The notes under the pieces were generated by a model that was not told the origin of the DNA, did not search any database, and saw only the letters and a list, made by a program, of their open reading frames with translations. The translations under genes and the position numbers were made by a program. Below, one piece after another: positions 1 through 5,233 of a DNA stretch of 6,271 nt (position 1 is its first letter; each line of letters starts with the position of its first letter). The DNA comes from Sphingomonadaceae bacterium. Its GTDB lineage: Bacteria > Pseudomonadota > Alphaproteobacteria > Sphingomonadales > Sphingomonadaceae. The DNA lies in contig JAHDXX010000183.1 of the NCBI GenBank assembly GCA_023384025.1, positions 1 to 6,271 of the forward strand, written 5' to 3'.

Positions 1-1169
1 GTTGCGAAATGGAGCCTGTCGGGTATGCCGCCGAAAGGATATTGTCGCGCGAGACGATCCTTGAGGCGCCGCTGGCTATCTTCCAGCGCGCAGAACAGCA
101 CGTCACCCGCGTCAATCTCCCGCACGCCGAACACCCGGCCGTCACCCGTGGCAACCGCATTTGCCATTTGCAGAACAAAGAAAGATTTGCCGAGTTTCGG
201 TTTTCCAGCGAGCAATGCGAGCCCTTCTGGCACGAGGCCAGGTATCGCCCATCGCAACGGCGGAAAAGACATTTCGGCCAGTTGGCTCGCGCTTATGATG
301 ATTGGCGGGCCGCCCTGCCCAAGTCCAGGGTCTGCCGTTCGAGGAACACGCGGCTGCTGCGATCCGGCGCGCCATGCGCTCTCCAGCGTTCTCTGAATTT
401 CCAGCGAATCAAGTCCGATGACGTGCCCGGCGTTGTACAGCGCGGCTTGGGCCATGTCGGGCTCAATCTGCCCGCCAGCGGCCAGTTGCGCCATGGCATA
501 AGCGGATCGGTTTAGCTGATGATTTCTGCGACCTTCCGGTGCATTGCGAAGGATTGTAAGTTCCCGGTCAAGGGCGCGCTGCCCATATGGGGTATGCTCC
601 GATGCGCCAGCCGACATTGCGGCGCACGGCTGTGCTTCCGGCTCGCCTTGCAGAAGGTCGTGCAACCAAGCAGGTAGGGGAGGGCAGTCGTTCCACGCCG
701 GATGGTCAGCCCATTCATAGATGGAGCCGGAGGGGTGGACCGAGCCAGGCGCAACCACGAAACCGCCGTCACCACGAATATCCATGCCGGGAAGCAGACT
801 AGCCTTGTTCGGAACCTGAAAGCCGGGATGCCAAAAATAGAAATGGCAGCCCTTCGCGGTCTTGACGGAAATCGTCCCTGCCGGGATGCCAAGTTCCTTG
901 GCGCGTGCGATCGCTTCCGGCGTGTCACAGTCCAGAACGACGATTCCCGATATTGCACCCGTGACGATACCGGCGTTGTGGCCTTCGCGCTGCCATCTTT
1001 CAATCTCCTCCAATGAGGCACGTTCAGTCTGGAAACGTGCCCACTGGATTGCAGGGATTTTTTCGCCGACGCGGACGGGGATCAGATTGAATCCCAGATC
1101 GCGAAGTTCCTGCCAGCCGATTGACGGCATGGGGGGTGATTCTTGGGGCATTTGTGCCGCGCAAGTCAT
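1..1169 (-). CDS. Primase-polymerase / RepA-like ATPase replication protein (partial, C-terminus beyond left edge)
   Basis: The frame is open from the ATG at 1169 to the window edge, giving 389 visible residues. Residues about 15-175 look like the bifunctional primase-polymerase (Prim-Pol) domain of plasmids and integrated elements. It has an acidic pair in VVLDCD (D80, D82), a histidine in CHFYFWHP (H109), and DIRGDGGFVVAPGSVHPSG (130-148). Residues about 205-232 (APEGRRNHQLNRSAYAMAQL) resemble the helical linker seen after such primases. From about 310 a RepA-like P-loop ATPase begins, with Walker A GKPKLGKS (322-329) and a Walker B-like DVLFCALEDS (356-365). By family knowledge it would make primers and unwind DNA for the element's own replication in the cytoplasm. 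The start is chosen because ATG overlaps the upstream stop as ATGA, which suggests translational coupling; later ATGs at 1151 and 1130 lack better ribosome sites. Domain identity is by motif only. Confidence 0.88.
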   Translation of the reverse strand, partial: MTCAAQMPQESPPMPSIGWQELRDLGFNLIPVRVGEKIPAIQWARFQTERASLEEIERWQREGHNAGIVTGAISGIVVLDCDTPEAIARAKELGIPAGTISVKTAKGCHFYFWHPGFQVPNKASLLPGMDIRGDGGFVVAPGSVHPSGSIYEWADHPAWNDCPPLPAWLHDLLQGEPEAQPCAAMSAGASEHTPYGQRALDRELTILRNAPEGRRNHQLNRSAYAMAQLAAGGQIEPDMAQAALYNAGHVIGLDSLEIQRTLESAWRAGSQQPRVPRTADPGLGQGGPPIIISASQLAEMSFPPLRWAIPGLVPEGLALLAGKPKLGKSFFVLQMANAVATGDGRVFGVREIDAGDVLFCALEDSQRRLKDRLARQYPFGGIPDRLHFA

Positions 1170-1336
1170 TCGATCGGTTCCACCAGCCTGTGGAGTGACT
1201 TCGCAACGATTAACCGTCTTCGCCCAAGCTGGATTGTCTCAATCTTTCCTTGCTTTATAAGCAGATATAGGTGAGTCCGTCCTATCCCTAGGGACCGGGC
1301 AGCATCATTGACACCAAGTGTAAGCGGGAGGTTCAT
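1166..1336 (-). CDS. AlpA/excisionase-type helix-turn-helix protein
   Basis: This 56-residue protein is too short for most ORF cut-offs. It has the MerR-like helix-turn-helix of the AlpA/excisionase group (HTH_17 type): VNDAARSLGIGRTHLYLLIK (9-28) forms the two helices, and GKIETIQLGRRRLIVAKSL (30-48) is the basic wing. Members bind DNA beside attachment sites or promoters. They act as excision directionality factors or activate the integrase gene, as AlpA does in E. coli cryptic prophage CP4-57. An AAGGAG ribosome site (1343-1348) lies 6 nt before the ATG, which supports this start. The gene overlaps the primase by 4 nt, so the two are probably one transcript. Its place between integrase and primase fits a recombination or early-gene regulator. 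Whether it is an excisionase or a transcription factor cannot be told from sequence. Confidence 0.85.
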   Translation of the reverse strand: MNLPLTLGVNDAARSLGIGRTHLYLLIKQGKIETIQLGRRRLIVAKSLHRLVEPIE

Positions 1337-1342
1337 TTCGGG

Positions 1343-1348
1343 CTCCTT
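1343..1348 (-). promoter_or_regulatory. Strong ribosome binding site of the AlpA-like gene
   Basis: AAGGAG on the minus strand, 6 nt upstream of the ATG at 1336. It is the clearest Shine-Dalgarno sequence among the element's genes. It fixes the start of the short helix-turn-helix gene and, through the ATGA overlap, probably drives the primase as well. Confidence 0.7.
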
Positions 1349-1423
1349 ATCGCCGGTGCGACAGGAAGGCCCCGCGCGCCAGCCTATGAGATGTGGGTGG
1401 CTTTCACAGCTATTTCCTTGGTT

Positions 1424-1452
1424 CTTCGTGGTGCGTCGTTGTTGCTTCGTGG
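1424..1452. repeat. Direct repeat CTTCGTGG x2, 21-bp period
   Basis: Two exact copies of CTTCGTGG at 1424-1431 and 1445-1452 have their starts 21 bp apart, close to two helical turns. They would therefore face the same side of the DNA. They lie about 90-115 bp upstream of the AlpA-like start. This could be a paired protein-binding site, but an 8-mer pair can also occur by chance. Confidence 0.35.
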
Positions 1453-1571
1453 CTACTCAATGCGGGCCGTGGACCAGTGCCTAAACACCTTGCCTACGAC
1501 GCTTTGCAGACTGTGACCAACACCGTTCGCTGTCAAGCATATAGTGACGTCAATGTTTACAAAGGGCTTTA

Positions 1572-1590
1572 ATGTTACGTAGCGTAACAT
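1572..1590. repeat. Inverted repeat ATGTTACG-TAG-CGTAACAT
   Basis: Perfect 8-bp arms (1572-1579 and 1583-1590) around a 3-bp centre, 12 bp past the integrase stop. The 3-nt centre is too tight for a good hairpin loop, the arms are AT-rich, and no run of T follows. An operator for a dimeric regulator is therefore more likely than a terminator. What binds it cannot be read from sequence. Confidence 0.5.
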
Positions 1591-1601
1591 CGGGATTTGT
1601 T

Positions 1602-2861
1602 TCAAGCGATATGACGTTTTCTCGAAGTTTTAATTGGGACAATATCGGCGCCTACCCGCAACCGCTCCAGATAGTTCGCCCACCATTGCGCCATACTCAC
1701 CCGCTCTGCCCAATGTGCGCCGCGATGATAGGCCGCGCGGATCGTATCCCGATCTTTATGCGCCAAAGATCGCTCGATAGCGTCCGATGACCATTTACCG
1801 GACTCGTTGAGCAATGTGCTGGCCATTGCCCGAAAGCCATGGGCAGTCATTTCGTCACCCGTATAGCCGAGCCGCCGGAGCGCGGCGTTGACCGTGTTCT
1901 CCGACATGGGTAGCAGGCCCGAGCGGATGGAAGGAAATACATACCGTCCGCCACCCGTCATCACCCGCGCTTCCTCAAACAGCGCCATGGATTGCCGGGA
2001 CAGCGGTACGACATGTTCCATGCGTCCCTTCATCTTGGGAGCTGGGATGCGCCAAACGGCCGCTTCAAGGTCGATTTCCGCCCATTCGGCCCGGCGTAAC
2101 TCGCCCGGCCGGACAAACAGCAGGGCCGATAGCTGCAAGGCAATGCGTGTGAGCGGAAAGCCCTCATAACCATCAATGGCGCGAAGCAGGTCGCCAGCCT
2201 TCTTGGGGTCGAGAATCGCAGCATGGTGCTTTGGCTGGCGGCTCGCCAATGCACCCCGCAAGTCACGCGTGGGATCGGACGGCGCAAGCTGATTGGCGAT
2301 GGCATAACGGAACACTTGCCCGATGAACTGCAATGTCCGGTGTGCCTTTTCGTCATTCTTGGCGGCCTCGAATGGGCGCACGGCATCGAGAATCTCGAAA
2401 GGCGCAATTTCGGCAATAGGACGCTGGCCAAGCGGCTTTTCGATGAGGCGCACGAACCATTCGCGCTTTCTCACCGTTGCCTCTGCCAACCCATCCCTCC
2501 GGTTCTTGTCGATATAGGCTCTAGCAACGATGCTGAACGTGTTGGTCGCGCCGATTTTTCTCGCCTGCCTTTCGCGGCGCTTCTCGTCCGCCGGGTCTTT
2601 GCCTTGCGCCAGTAAGCGCCTGGCCTCATCCCGTCCTTCGCGCGCATCTTTCAAACTGACTTCGGGATAGGTGCCGAGCGAGAGCTTCTTTTCCACACGC
2701 TTGGGATTGCCAGCTTCGTCGCGTCCATCGACACGGTATTTCATCCGCCAGAGCATTCCGCCGGATGGCTGAATCAGAAGAAACAGGCCCTTTTCATCTG
2801 CCAGCTTATATGGCTTTGCTTTGAGCTTGGTTTTGCGAAGAGCAGTATCGGAAAGTGCCAT
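1602..2861 (-). CDS. int: Tyrosine recombinase, P4-type integrase
   Basis: A 419-residue site-specific recombinase, full length for the P4/CP4-57-like family (about 400-440 residues). The N-terminus (about 1-95) is the arm-type DNA-binding domain with the usual ALSDTALRKTK start, KGLFLLIQPSGG (24-35) and LSLGTYPEVSLKDAR (60-74). A core-binding SAM-like domain (about 105-200) follows. The catalytic domain (about 215-395) has the expected residues: R251 in VRPGELRRAEW, K278 in KMKGR, H341 and R344 in HGFR, H368 in LAHKD, and the nucleophile Y378 in RAAYHRG. It would cut and join DNA at the 3' end of the neighbouring tRNA-Thr to insert or excise the element. All catalytic residues are intact, so it may be active. 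The ribosome site is weak (AAAGG, about 12 nt upstream) and lies in the loop of a predicted leader hairpin. Confidence 0.96.
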   Translation of the reverse strand: MALSDTALRKTKLKAKPYKLADEKGLFLLIQPSGGMLWRMKYRVDGRDEAGNPKRVEKKLSLGTYPEVSLKDAREGRDEARRLLAQGKDPADEKRRERQARKIGATNTFSIVARAYIDKNRRDGLAEATVRKREWFVRLIEKPLGQRPIAEIAPFEILDAVRPFEAAKNDEKAHRTLQFIGQVFRYAIANQLAPSDPTRDLRGALASRQPKHHAAILDPKKAGDLLRAIDGYEGFPLTRIALQLSALLFVRPGELRRAEWAEIDLEAAVWRIPAPKMKGRMEHVVPLSRQSMALFEEARVMTGGGRYVFPSIRSGLLPMSENTVNAALRRLGYTGDEMTAHGFRAMASTLLNESGKWSSDAIERSLAHKDRDTIRAAYHRGAHWAERVSMAQWWANYLERLRVGADIVPIKTSRKRHIA

Positions 2862-2862
2862 T

Positions 2863-2914
2863 TGGGGGCCACGCCTTTCTTGCGTTAATCAAGCGGCCCC
2901 CGCCATGGCCCCCA
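2863..2914. repeat. Inverted repeat in the integrase leader, competing arms
   Basis: TGGGGGCCA (2863-2871) and TGGCCCCCA (2906-2914) are perfect 9-bp complements. A second GGCCCCC (2895-2901) can pair with the same GGGGGCC (2864-2870), extended by a G-U and a C-G pair. In the integrase mRNA the shared arm ends one nucleotide before the AUG. Either hairpin would therefore abut the start codon, with the weak AAAGG in the loop. This suggests control of translation, or a DNA site for a recombination factor. Confidence 0.5.
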
Positions 2915-2947
2915 GAAGCATCCGATTTTCGGCGAACAAGGGTGAAC

Positions 2948-2965
2948 ACTGGCGGTCAAGCCAGT
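2948..2965. repeat. Inverted repeat ACTGGC-N6-GCCAGT at the predicted integrase transcription start
   Basis: Perfect 6-bp arms (2948-2953 and 2960-2965) flank GGTCAA. The motif lies just downstream of the candidate -10 box, so it would overlap the transcription start. It could be an operator through which the integrase or the AlpA-like protein controls int, or the first hairpin of the mRNA. Confidence 0.4.
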
Positions 2966-2969
2966 CCCA

Positions 2970-2998
2970 TTTTTAGCAGATTTCCTTTATTTTCTCAA
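2970..2998 (-). promoter_or_regulatory. Candidate sigma-70 promoter of int
   Basis: On the minus strand, TTGAGA (2998-2993) and TAAAAA (2975-2970) are separated by exactly 17 bp. They match the consensus at 5 of 6 and 4 of 6 positions. The site lies inside the element, between the tRNA 3' end and the integrase, so the gene would carry its own promoter whatever the insertion site. The predicted leader is about 100 nt. The call is from motif matching only. Confidence 0.45.
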
Positions 2999-3027
2999 CC
3001 GTTGGCGCACTTTGGCGAACGGTGAAA

Positions 3028-3056
3028 TGGTGCCGCTTACGTGACTCGAACACGTG
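3028..3056 (-). other. att: Candidate attachment site core (tRNA-Thr 3' end)
   Basis: Tyrosine integrases of this family normally cross over within the T-arm to CCA part of a tRNA gene. The integrase lies directly beyond the 3' end of tRNA-Thr, whose T-arm to CCA segment is 3028-3055. The tRNA is intact, so the element must supply the same 3' sequence. A second copy should mark the far end of the element, left of this window. The exact core cannot be set from one end. Confidence 0.5.
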
Positions 3057-3103
3057 ACCCCATCATTACGAATGATGTGCTCTACCAACTGAGCTAAAGC
3101 GGC
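3028..3103 (-). tRNA. tRNA-Thr (anticodon CGT)
   Basis: A 76-nt gene with a complete cloverleaf. Acceptor stem GCCGCTT pairs with AAGCGGC, discriminator A is followed by encoded CCA (3028-3030), and the D stem is GCTC/GAGC. The anticodon stem is CATCA/TGATG around loop TTCGTAA (anticodon CGT at 3068-3070). The T-arm is ACGTG-TTCGAGT-CACGT (3039-3055). It reads threonine codon ACG. It follows tRNA-Cys after a 20-nt spacer and is very likely co-transcribed with it. Its 3' end is the inferred integration site of the element. Confidence 0.97.
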
Positions 3104-3106
3104 ACA

Positions 3107-3122
3107 TTCCCTGACAAGGGAA
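3107..3122. repeat. Hairpin between the two tRNAs
   Basis: TTCCCT-gaca-AGGGAA: perfect 6-bp arms with a 4-nt loop fill almost the whole spacer between tRNA-Cys and tRNA-Thr. Such stems in tRNA precursors can guide endonuclease processing. It has no T-run, so it is not a terminator. Confidence 0.5.
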
Positions 3123-3123
3123 G

Positions 3124-3197
3124 TGGAGGCCCGAGCCGGAATCGAACCGGCGTGCAAGGATTTGCAGTCCTCTGCGTAACCACTCCGCCATCGGGCC
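3124..3197 (-). tRNA. tRNA-Cys (anticodon GCA)
   Basis: A 74-nt gene. Acceptor stem GGCCCGA pairs with TCGGGCC, discriminator is T (U in the tRNA, as usual for tRNA-Cys), and CCA is encoded at 3124-3126. The anticodon loop is CTGCAAA with GCA at 3163-3165, and the T-arm is GCCGG-TTCGATT-CCGGC. It decodes UGC/UGU. It is the first of two co-oriented tRNA genes. Confidence 0.97.
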
Positions 3198-3200
3198 TCG

Positions 3201-3224
3201 TCCTGCCCCGGCGAGGAGGCAGGA
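3201..3224. repeat. Inverted repeat in the tRNA leader
   Basis: TCCTGCC (3201-3207) and GGCAGGA (3218-3224) form perfect 7-bp arms around 10 nt, immediately upstream of tRNA-Cys. It would fold in the 5' leader of the tRNA precursor. Farther upstream only a poor promoter match is visible on the minus strand (TTGCCT at 3259-3254 and TAGGGG at 3236-3231, 17 bp apart), so I do not call the promoter separately. Confidence 0.4.
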
Positions 3225-3345
3225 AGCGGCCCCCTAGCCGCTCGGCCGCGGCAAGGCAATCCGGTTTGGTAGGTCTGGCAGGTTTGGCCCGACTGGATAA
3301 TTGAGGGGGTGGTGAAAGCCCCGCGATCGATTATGGGCGCACGCC

Positions 3346-4119
3346 ATGTCTGTTGCCGAACTTCTTGCCCCGATCGACGGGCGCACCGGCCCGGTCCATC
3401 TGCCTGCCGCGCAGCAATGGATGCAGGGACGCACCCTTTATGGCGGGGCCTCTGCCTTGCTTGCCTATACCGCGGCCATCAGGGCCTTTCCCGACCTGCC
3501 GCCCCTGCGGGCCGGACAGGTCGCCTTCGTAGCGCCGGTGGGGGACACGGTCGAGTTCCGGACCGAGCTGGTCCGGGCCGGTCGCAACGTGGCACAGGTC
3601 CGCAGCGAACTGTGGTGCGACGGGGCAGTGGCGCTGAGCACGTTCTGGCTGTTCGGGACTGCGCGCGAGGCCAACGCCGTGCACCCTGCCGCAACGCTCG
3701 ATCCCTGGCCGAAGCTGCCGGACGAGACCTTGCCGAGCGACAAGGCACCGCCGTTCCTGGCGCACAATTTCGAGCTGCGCCGCGCACAGGATGCGCGCGG
3801 GCCCGGTGCGCCCGTGGTGCGGCGCTGGCTGCGGCTGAAGGAGCCGACCGGGCTCGATCCCCTGTCCGACCTCGTGCTGATGGGAGATACGCTCCCGCCG
3901 GGCGCCATGCGGGCCATGCAGCGCCTCGGCCCGATCAGTTCGATCAACTGGTCGTTCAATGTCCTCGATCCGGAACCCCGCACGCAGGACGGCTGGTGGC
4001 TGGGCGAAACCGCCAGTGAGTGGGCTGACCACGGTTATTCGAGCGAACGGCTGCGCCTGTTCAGCGCCGACGGCCGGCTGGTGATGTCGGGAATGCAGTC
4101 GGTGGCGGTGTTCGGGTAA
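3346..4119 (+). CDS. Acyl-CoA thioesterase family protein (TesB-like double hotdog)
   Basis: A 257-residue protein resembling the 4HBT_3/TesB-like thioesterase family, about the usual 260-290 residues. Two hotdog domains are expected, about 1-110 and 140-257. The first has the loop WMQGRTLYGGASALLAYTAA (25-44), in which the conserved YGG begins the central helix. The second has LVLMGDTLPP (176-185) and ends in LVMSGMQSVAVFG. By comparison with E. coli TesB (Asp-Thr-Gln triad), D181, S199 or N201, and Q251 could be the active-site positions. It would hydrolyse acyl-CoA to free acid and CoA in the cytoplasm; the substrate is unknown. No strong ribosome site precedes this ATG. A GATAAT box (3296-3301) could be its -10 element, without a good -35. 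It converges with the crotonase gene, with the MITE between them. Confidence 0.85.
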   Translation: MSVAELLAPIDGRTGPVHLPAAQQWMQGRTLYGGASALLAYTAAIRAFPDLPPLRAGQVAFVAPVGDTVEFRTELVRAGRNVAQVRSELWCDGAVALSTFWLFGTAREANAVHPAATLDPWPKLPDETLPSDKAPPFLAHNFELRRAQDARGPGAPVVRRWLRLKEPTGLDPLSDLVLMGDTLPPGAMRAMQRLGPISSINWSFNVLDPEPRTQDGWWLGETASEWADHGYSSERLRLFSADGRLVMSGMQSVAVFG

Positions 4120-4154
4120 GGCCCGAGCCGGGGTCTGATATGCGGTGGTCCGCT

Positions 4155-4188
4155 CTAGGGTCAGGACCCATTAACTGCACCTTCGAGG
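4155..4188 (+). repeat. Left terminal inverted repeat of the MITE
   Basis: 34 bp matching the right end with 2 mismatches, the outer 24 bp exact. It contains its own inner palindrome, GGGTC-AG-GACCC (4158-4169). Confidence 0.9.
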
Positions 4189-4390
4189 CGTCGGAATGGC
4201 GAACATATCGGAAGGAAATTCACGCCGGGCAGGCTGATTGCCTGTCCAAGGGGATTTCGTTTCGAGATGGAAGCCATTCCGTCGTCCCGCAGGGATTTGG
4301 CCAAAATGGCCCATTGCTTCGTTGGGAAGCCTTGAAATATCGACATATTCCCGCGCCTTCCCGCCTTGCACTGAGCCATTTTGACTCAAA

Positions 4391-4424
4391 CCTCGAAGCC
4401 GCAGTTAATGGGTCCTGACCCTAG
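4391..4424 (-). repeat. Right terminal inverted repeat of the MITE
   Basis: Mirror of the left repeat. Its outermost CTAG supplies the TAG stop codon (4421-4423, minus strand) of the crotonase gene. Confidence 0.9.
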
Positions 4425-5227
4425 GCTTCCTGGAACACCGGCTTGCGGCGTTCCATTTCCGCCATCACGGCTTCGACCTGGTTCTTTGTCCGGATGATGG
4501 CGTGCTGCTCGCGGCTTTCCTCGATCAGCAAGGCGTCAGTATCGGCTTCGGGCATTCTCGCGTGGAGCCGCTTGGCGGCGCGGATCGCATGCGGGTTCTT
4601 GTTCGCAATCATGCGGGCAATCGCCATGGCCCGCTCCAGCGGGTCGCTTTCGACATAGGTGGCAAGGCCGAGCACCTGGGCCTCCGCGCCAGTGAATTCG
4701 CGGTTGGTATAGACCAGTTCGCGCAGCACATCGTCGCGGATCAGCCCGCGCCACAGGGCATAACCGCCCATGTCGGGCACCAGGCCCCACTTCATCTCCA
4801 TGATCGCCATCCGCGTATCCGGTGCGACAATACGGATATCGGCGCCGCTGGCGATCTGCAGGCCGCCACCGAAGCAGACGCCGTGCACCGCGGCGATGAC
4901 CGGTACCGGCAGCTTGCGCCACTGCATCGCCACCTGCTGCGCCCGGTTGGCGTTGCCATGGGTACGAACCGTCAGGTCGGGCTCGTCCGGATCCGGGGTG
5001 CGCGCGAAGTTCGACAGGTCAAGCCCGGCGCAGAATGCGCGCCCTTCGCCCGACAGGACCACCACACGCAGGCCCGCATGGTCATTCAGCGCGTAACCCG
5101 CTTCGGCGATGCGGTCGAACATCTCGGGATCAAGCGCGTTCATCTTGTCGCCCCGCGTCAGGCGGACGTGGGCAATCCCGTCGTCGAGGAAGTCGATGGC
5201 GACGCGGTCGTTGGTGGCAAGCTGCAT
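4421..5227 (-). CDS. Crotonase-superfamily enzyme (enoyl-CoA hydratase/isomerase)
   Basis: A 268-residue protein, normal length for crotonases (about 255-290). It has the CoA-binding and oxyanion-hole segments GEGRAFCAGLDLSNF (60-74, oxyanion A67-G68) and HGVCFGGGLQIASGADIRI (115-133, oxyanion G120-G121), then MEMKWGLVPDMGG (143-155). Hydratases use two glutamates. Here the first position (rat mitochondrial E144) is Q124 and the second (E164) is kept as E144. D152 lies where dienoyl-CoA isomerases have a functional Asp. The reaction may therefore be isomerisation or another crotonase chemistry rather than plain hydration. It starts 6 nt after the winged-helix gene, so is probably the last gene of that operon. 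The ribosome site is weak. The TAG stop lies in the end of the MITE, so the native C-terminus may differ if the element created the stop. Confidence 0.93.
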   Translation of the reverse strand: MQLATNDRVAIDFLDDGIAHVRLTRGDKMNALDPEMFDRIAEAGYALNDHAGLRVVVLSGEGRAFCAGLDLSNFARTPDPDEPDLTVRTHGNANRAQQVAMQWRKLPVPVIAAVHGVCFGGGLQIASGADIRIVAPDTRMAIMEMKWGLVPDMGGYALWRGLIRDDVLRELVYTNREFTGAEAQVLGLATYVESDPLERAMAIARMIANKNPHAIRAAKRLHARMPEADTDALLIEESREQHAIIRTKNQVEAVMAEMERRKPVFQEA

Positions 5228-5233
5228 GGCGGA

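Larger units (their letters stand above)
1337..1601. other. Gap between integrase and AlpA-like gene, with candidate operators
   Basis: I found no convincing coding sequence in this 265-bp stretch. It must hold the promoter of the AlpA-primase operon, since both neighbouring genes are on the minus strand. It contains a repeated CTTCGTGG (1424-1431 and 1445-1452), an 8-bp palindrome TGACGTCA (1545-1552) and an inverted repeat near the integrase end (1572-1590). A TTGACA hexamer reads on the minus strand at 1531-1536, but no good -10 box follows at 16-18 bp, so I do not place the promoter. Confidence 0.5.
2931..3026. repeat. Repeated GGCGAAC/GGTGAA motifs near the attachment site (candidate arm-type sites)
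   Basis: GGCGAAC-aag-GGTGAA (2931-2946) recurs as GGCGAAC-GGTGAA (3014-3026). Beside the second copy is an imperfect 10-bp tandem, 3001-3010 versus 3011-3020, sharing TTGGCG and a terminal AC. ACCGTT/AACGGT (2998-3003 and 3018-3023) also form an inverted repeat. Repeated short motifs beside the crossover region are what arm-binding sites of tyrosine integrases look like. The assignment is inference. Confidence 0.4.
4155..4424. mobile_element. MITE-like non-autonomous element, 270 bp
   Basis: The block is bounded by perfect 24-bp terminal inverted repeats (4155-4178 and 4401-4424). They begin CTAGGGTCAGGACCC and extend to 34 bp with two mismatches (4179-4188 versus 4391-4400). There is no transposase. 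The interior is less GC-rich than the flanks and has smaller inverted repeats: CGGAATGGC (4192-4200) with GCCATTCCG (4273-4281), CAGGC-TGATT-GCCTG, and GGCCA-AAA-TGGCC (4299-4311). This is the layout of a miniature inverted-repeat element moved in trans. Two target-duplication readings are possible: the palindromic CTAG at each end, or the 3-bp GCT directly outside (4152-4154 and 4425-4427). The right end overlaps the crotonase stop codon. The parent family is not identifiable by eye. Confidence 0.85.

Noticed and set aside
9..515. 168-residue plus-strand open frame and overlapping shorter ones
   Set aside because: Antisense to the well-supported primase-ATPase; no motifs or ribosome site.
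512..1021. 169-residue minus-strand open frame
   Set aside because: It lies inside the primase-ATPase reading frame, shows no domain, and has the Arg/Ser/Pro-rich look of an out-of-frame translation.
2890..2905. Five-codon leader peptide (ATG at 2905) before the integrase
   Set aside because: A tiny frame by chance within the GC-rich hairpin arm; no ribosome site and no attenuation-like codon run.
3309..4019. 236-residue plus-strand frame starting GTG after a GGGGG run
   Set aside because: Overlaps the thioesterase in another frame and is Arg/Ala/Gly-rich without motifs; the +1 frame from 3346 has clear family features.
3331..4032. 233-residue minus-strand frame opposite the thioesterase
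   Set aside because: Antisense shadow in GC-rich DNA; no recognisable domain.
4122..4153. Terminator for the thioesterase (CCCG-AGC-CGGG and GCGG-TGGT-CCGC)
   Set aside because: Only 4-bp stems without a T-run; too weak to call.
4140..4418. 92-residue plus-strand frame, with mirrored 72-residue minus-strand frames, across the MITE
   Set aside because: Both strands end in AVNGS only because the terminal repeats are mirror copies; no protein family and no transposase motifs.
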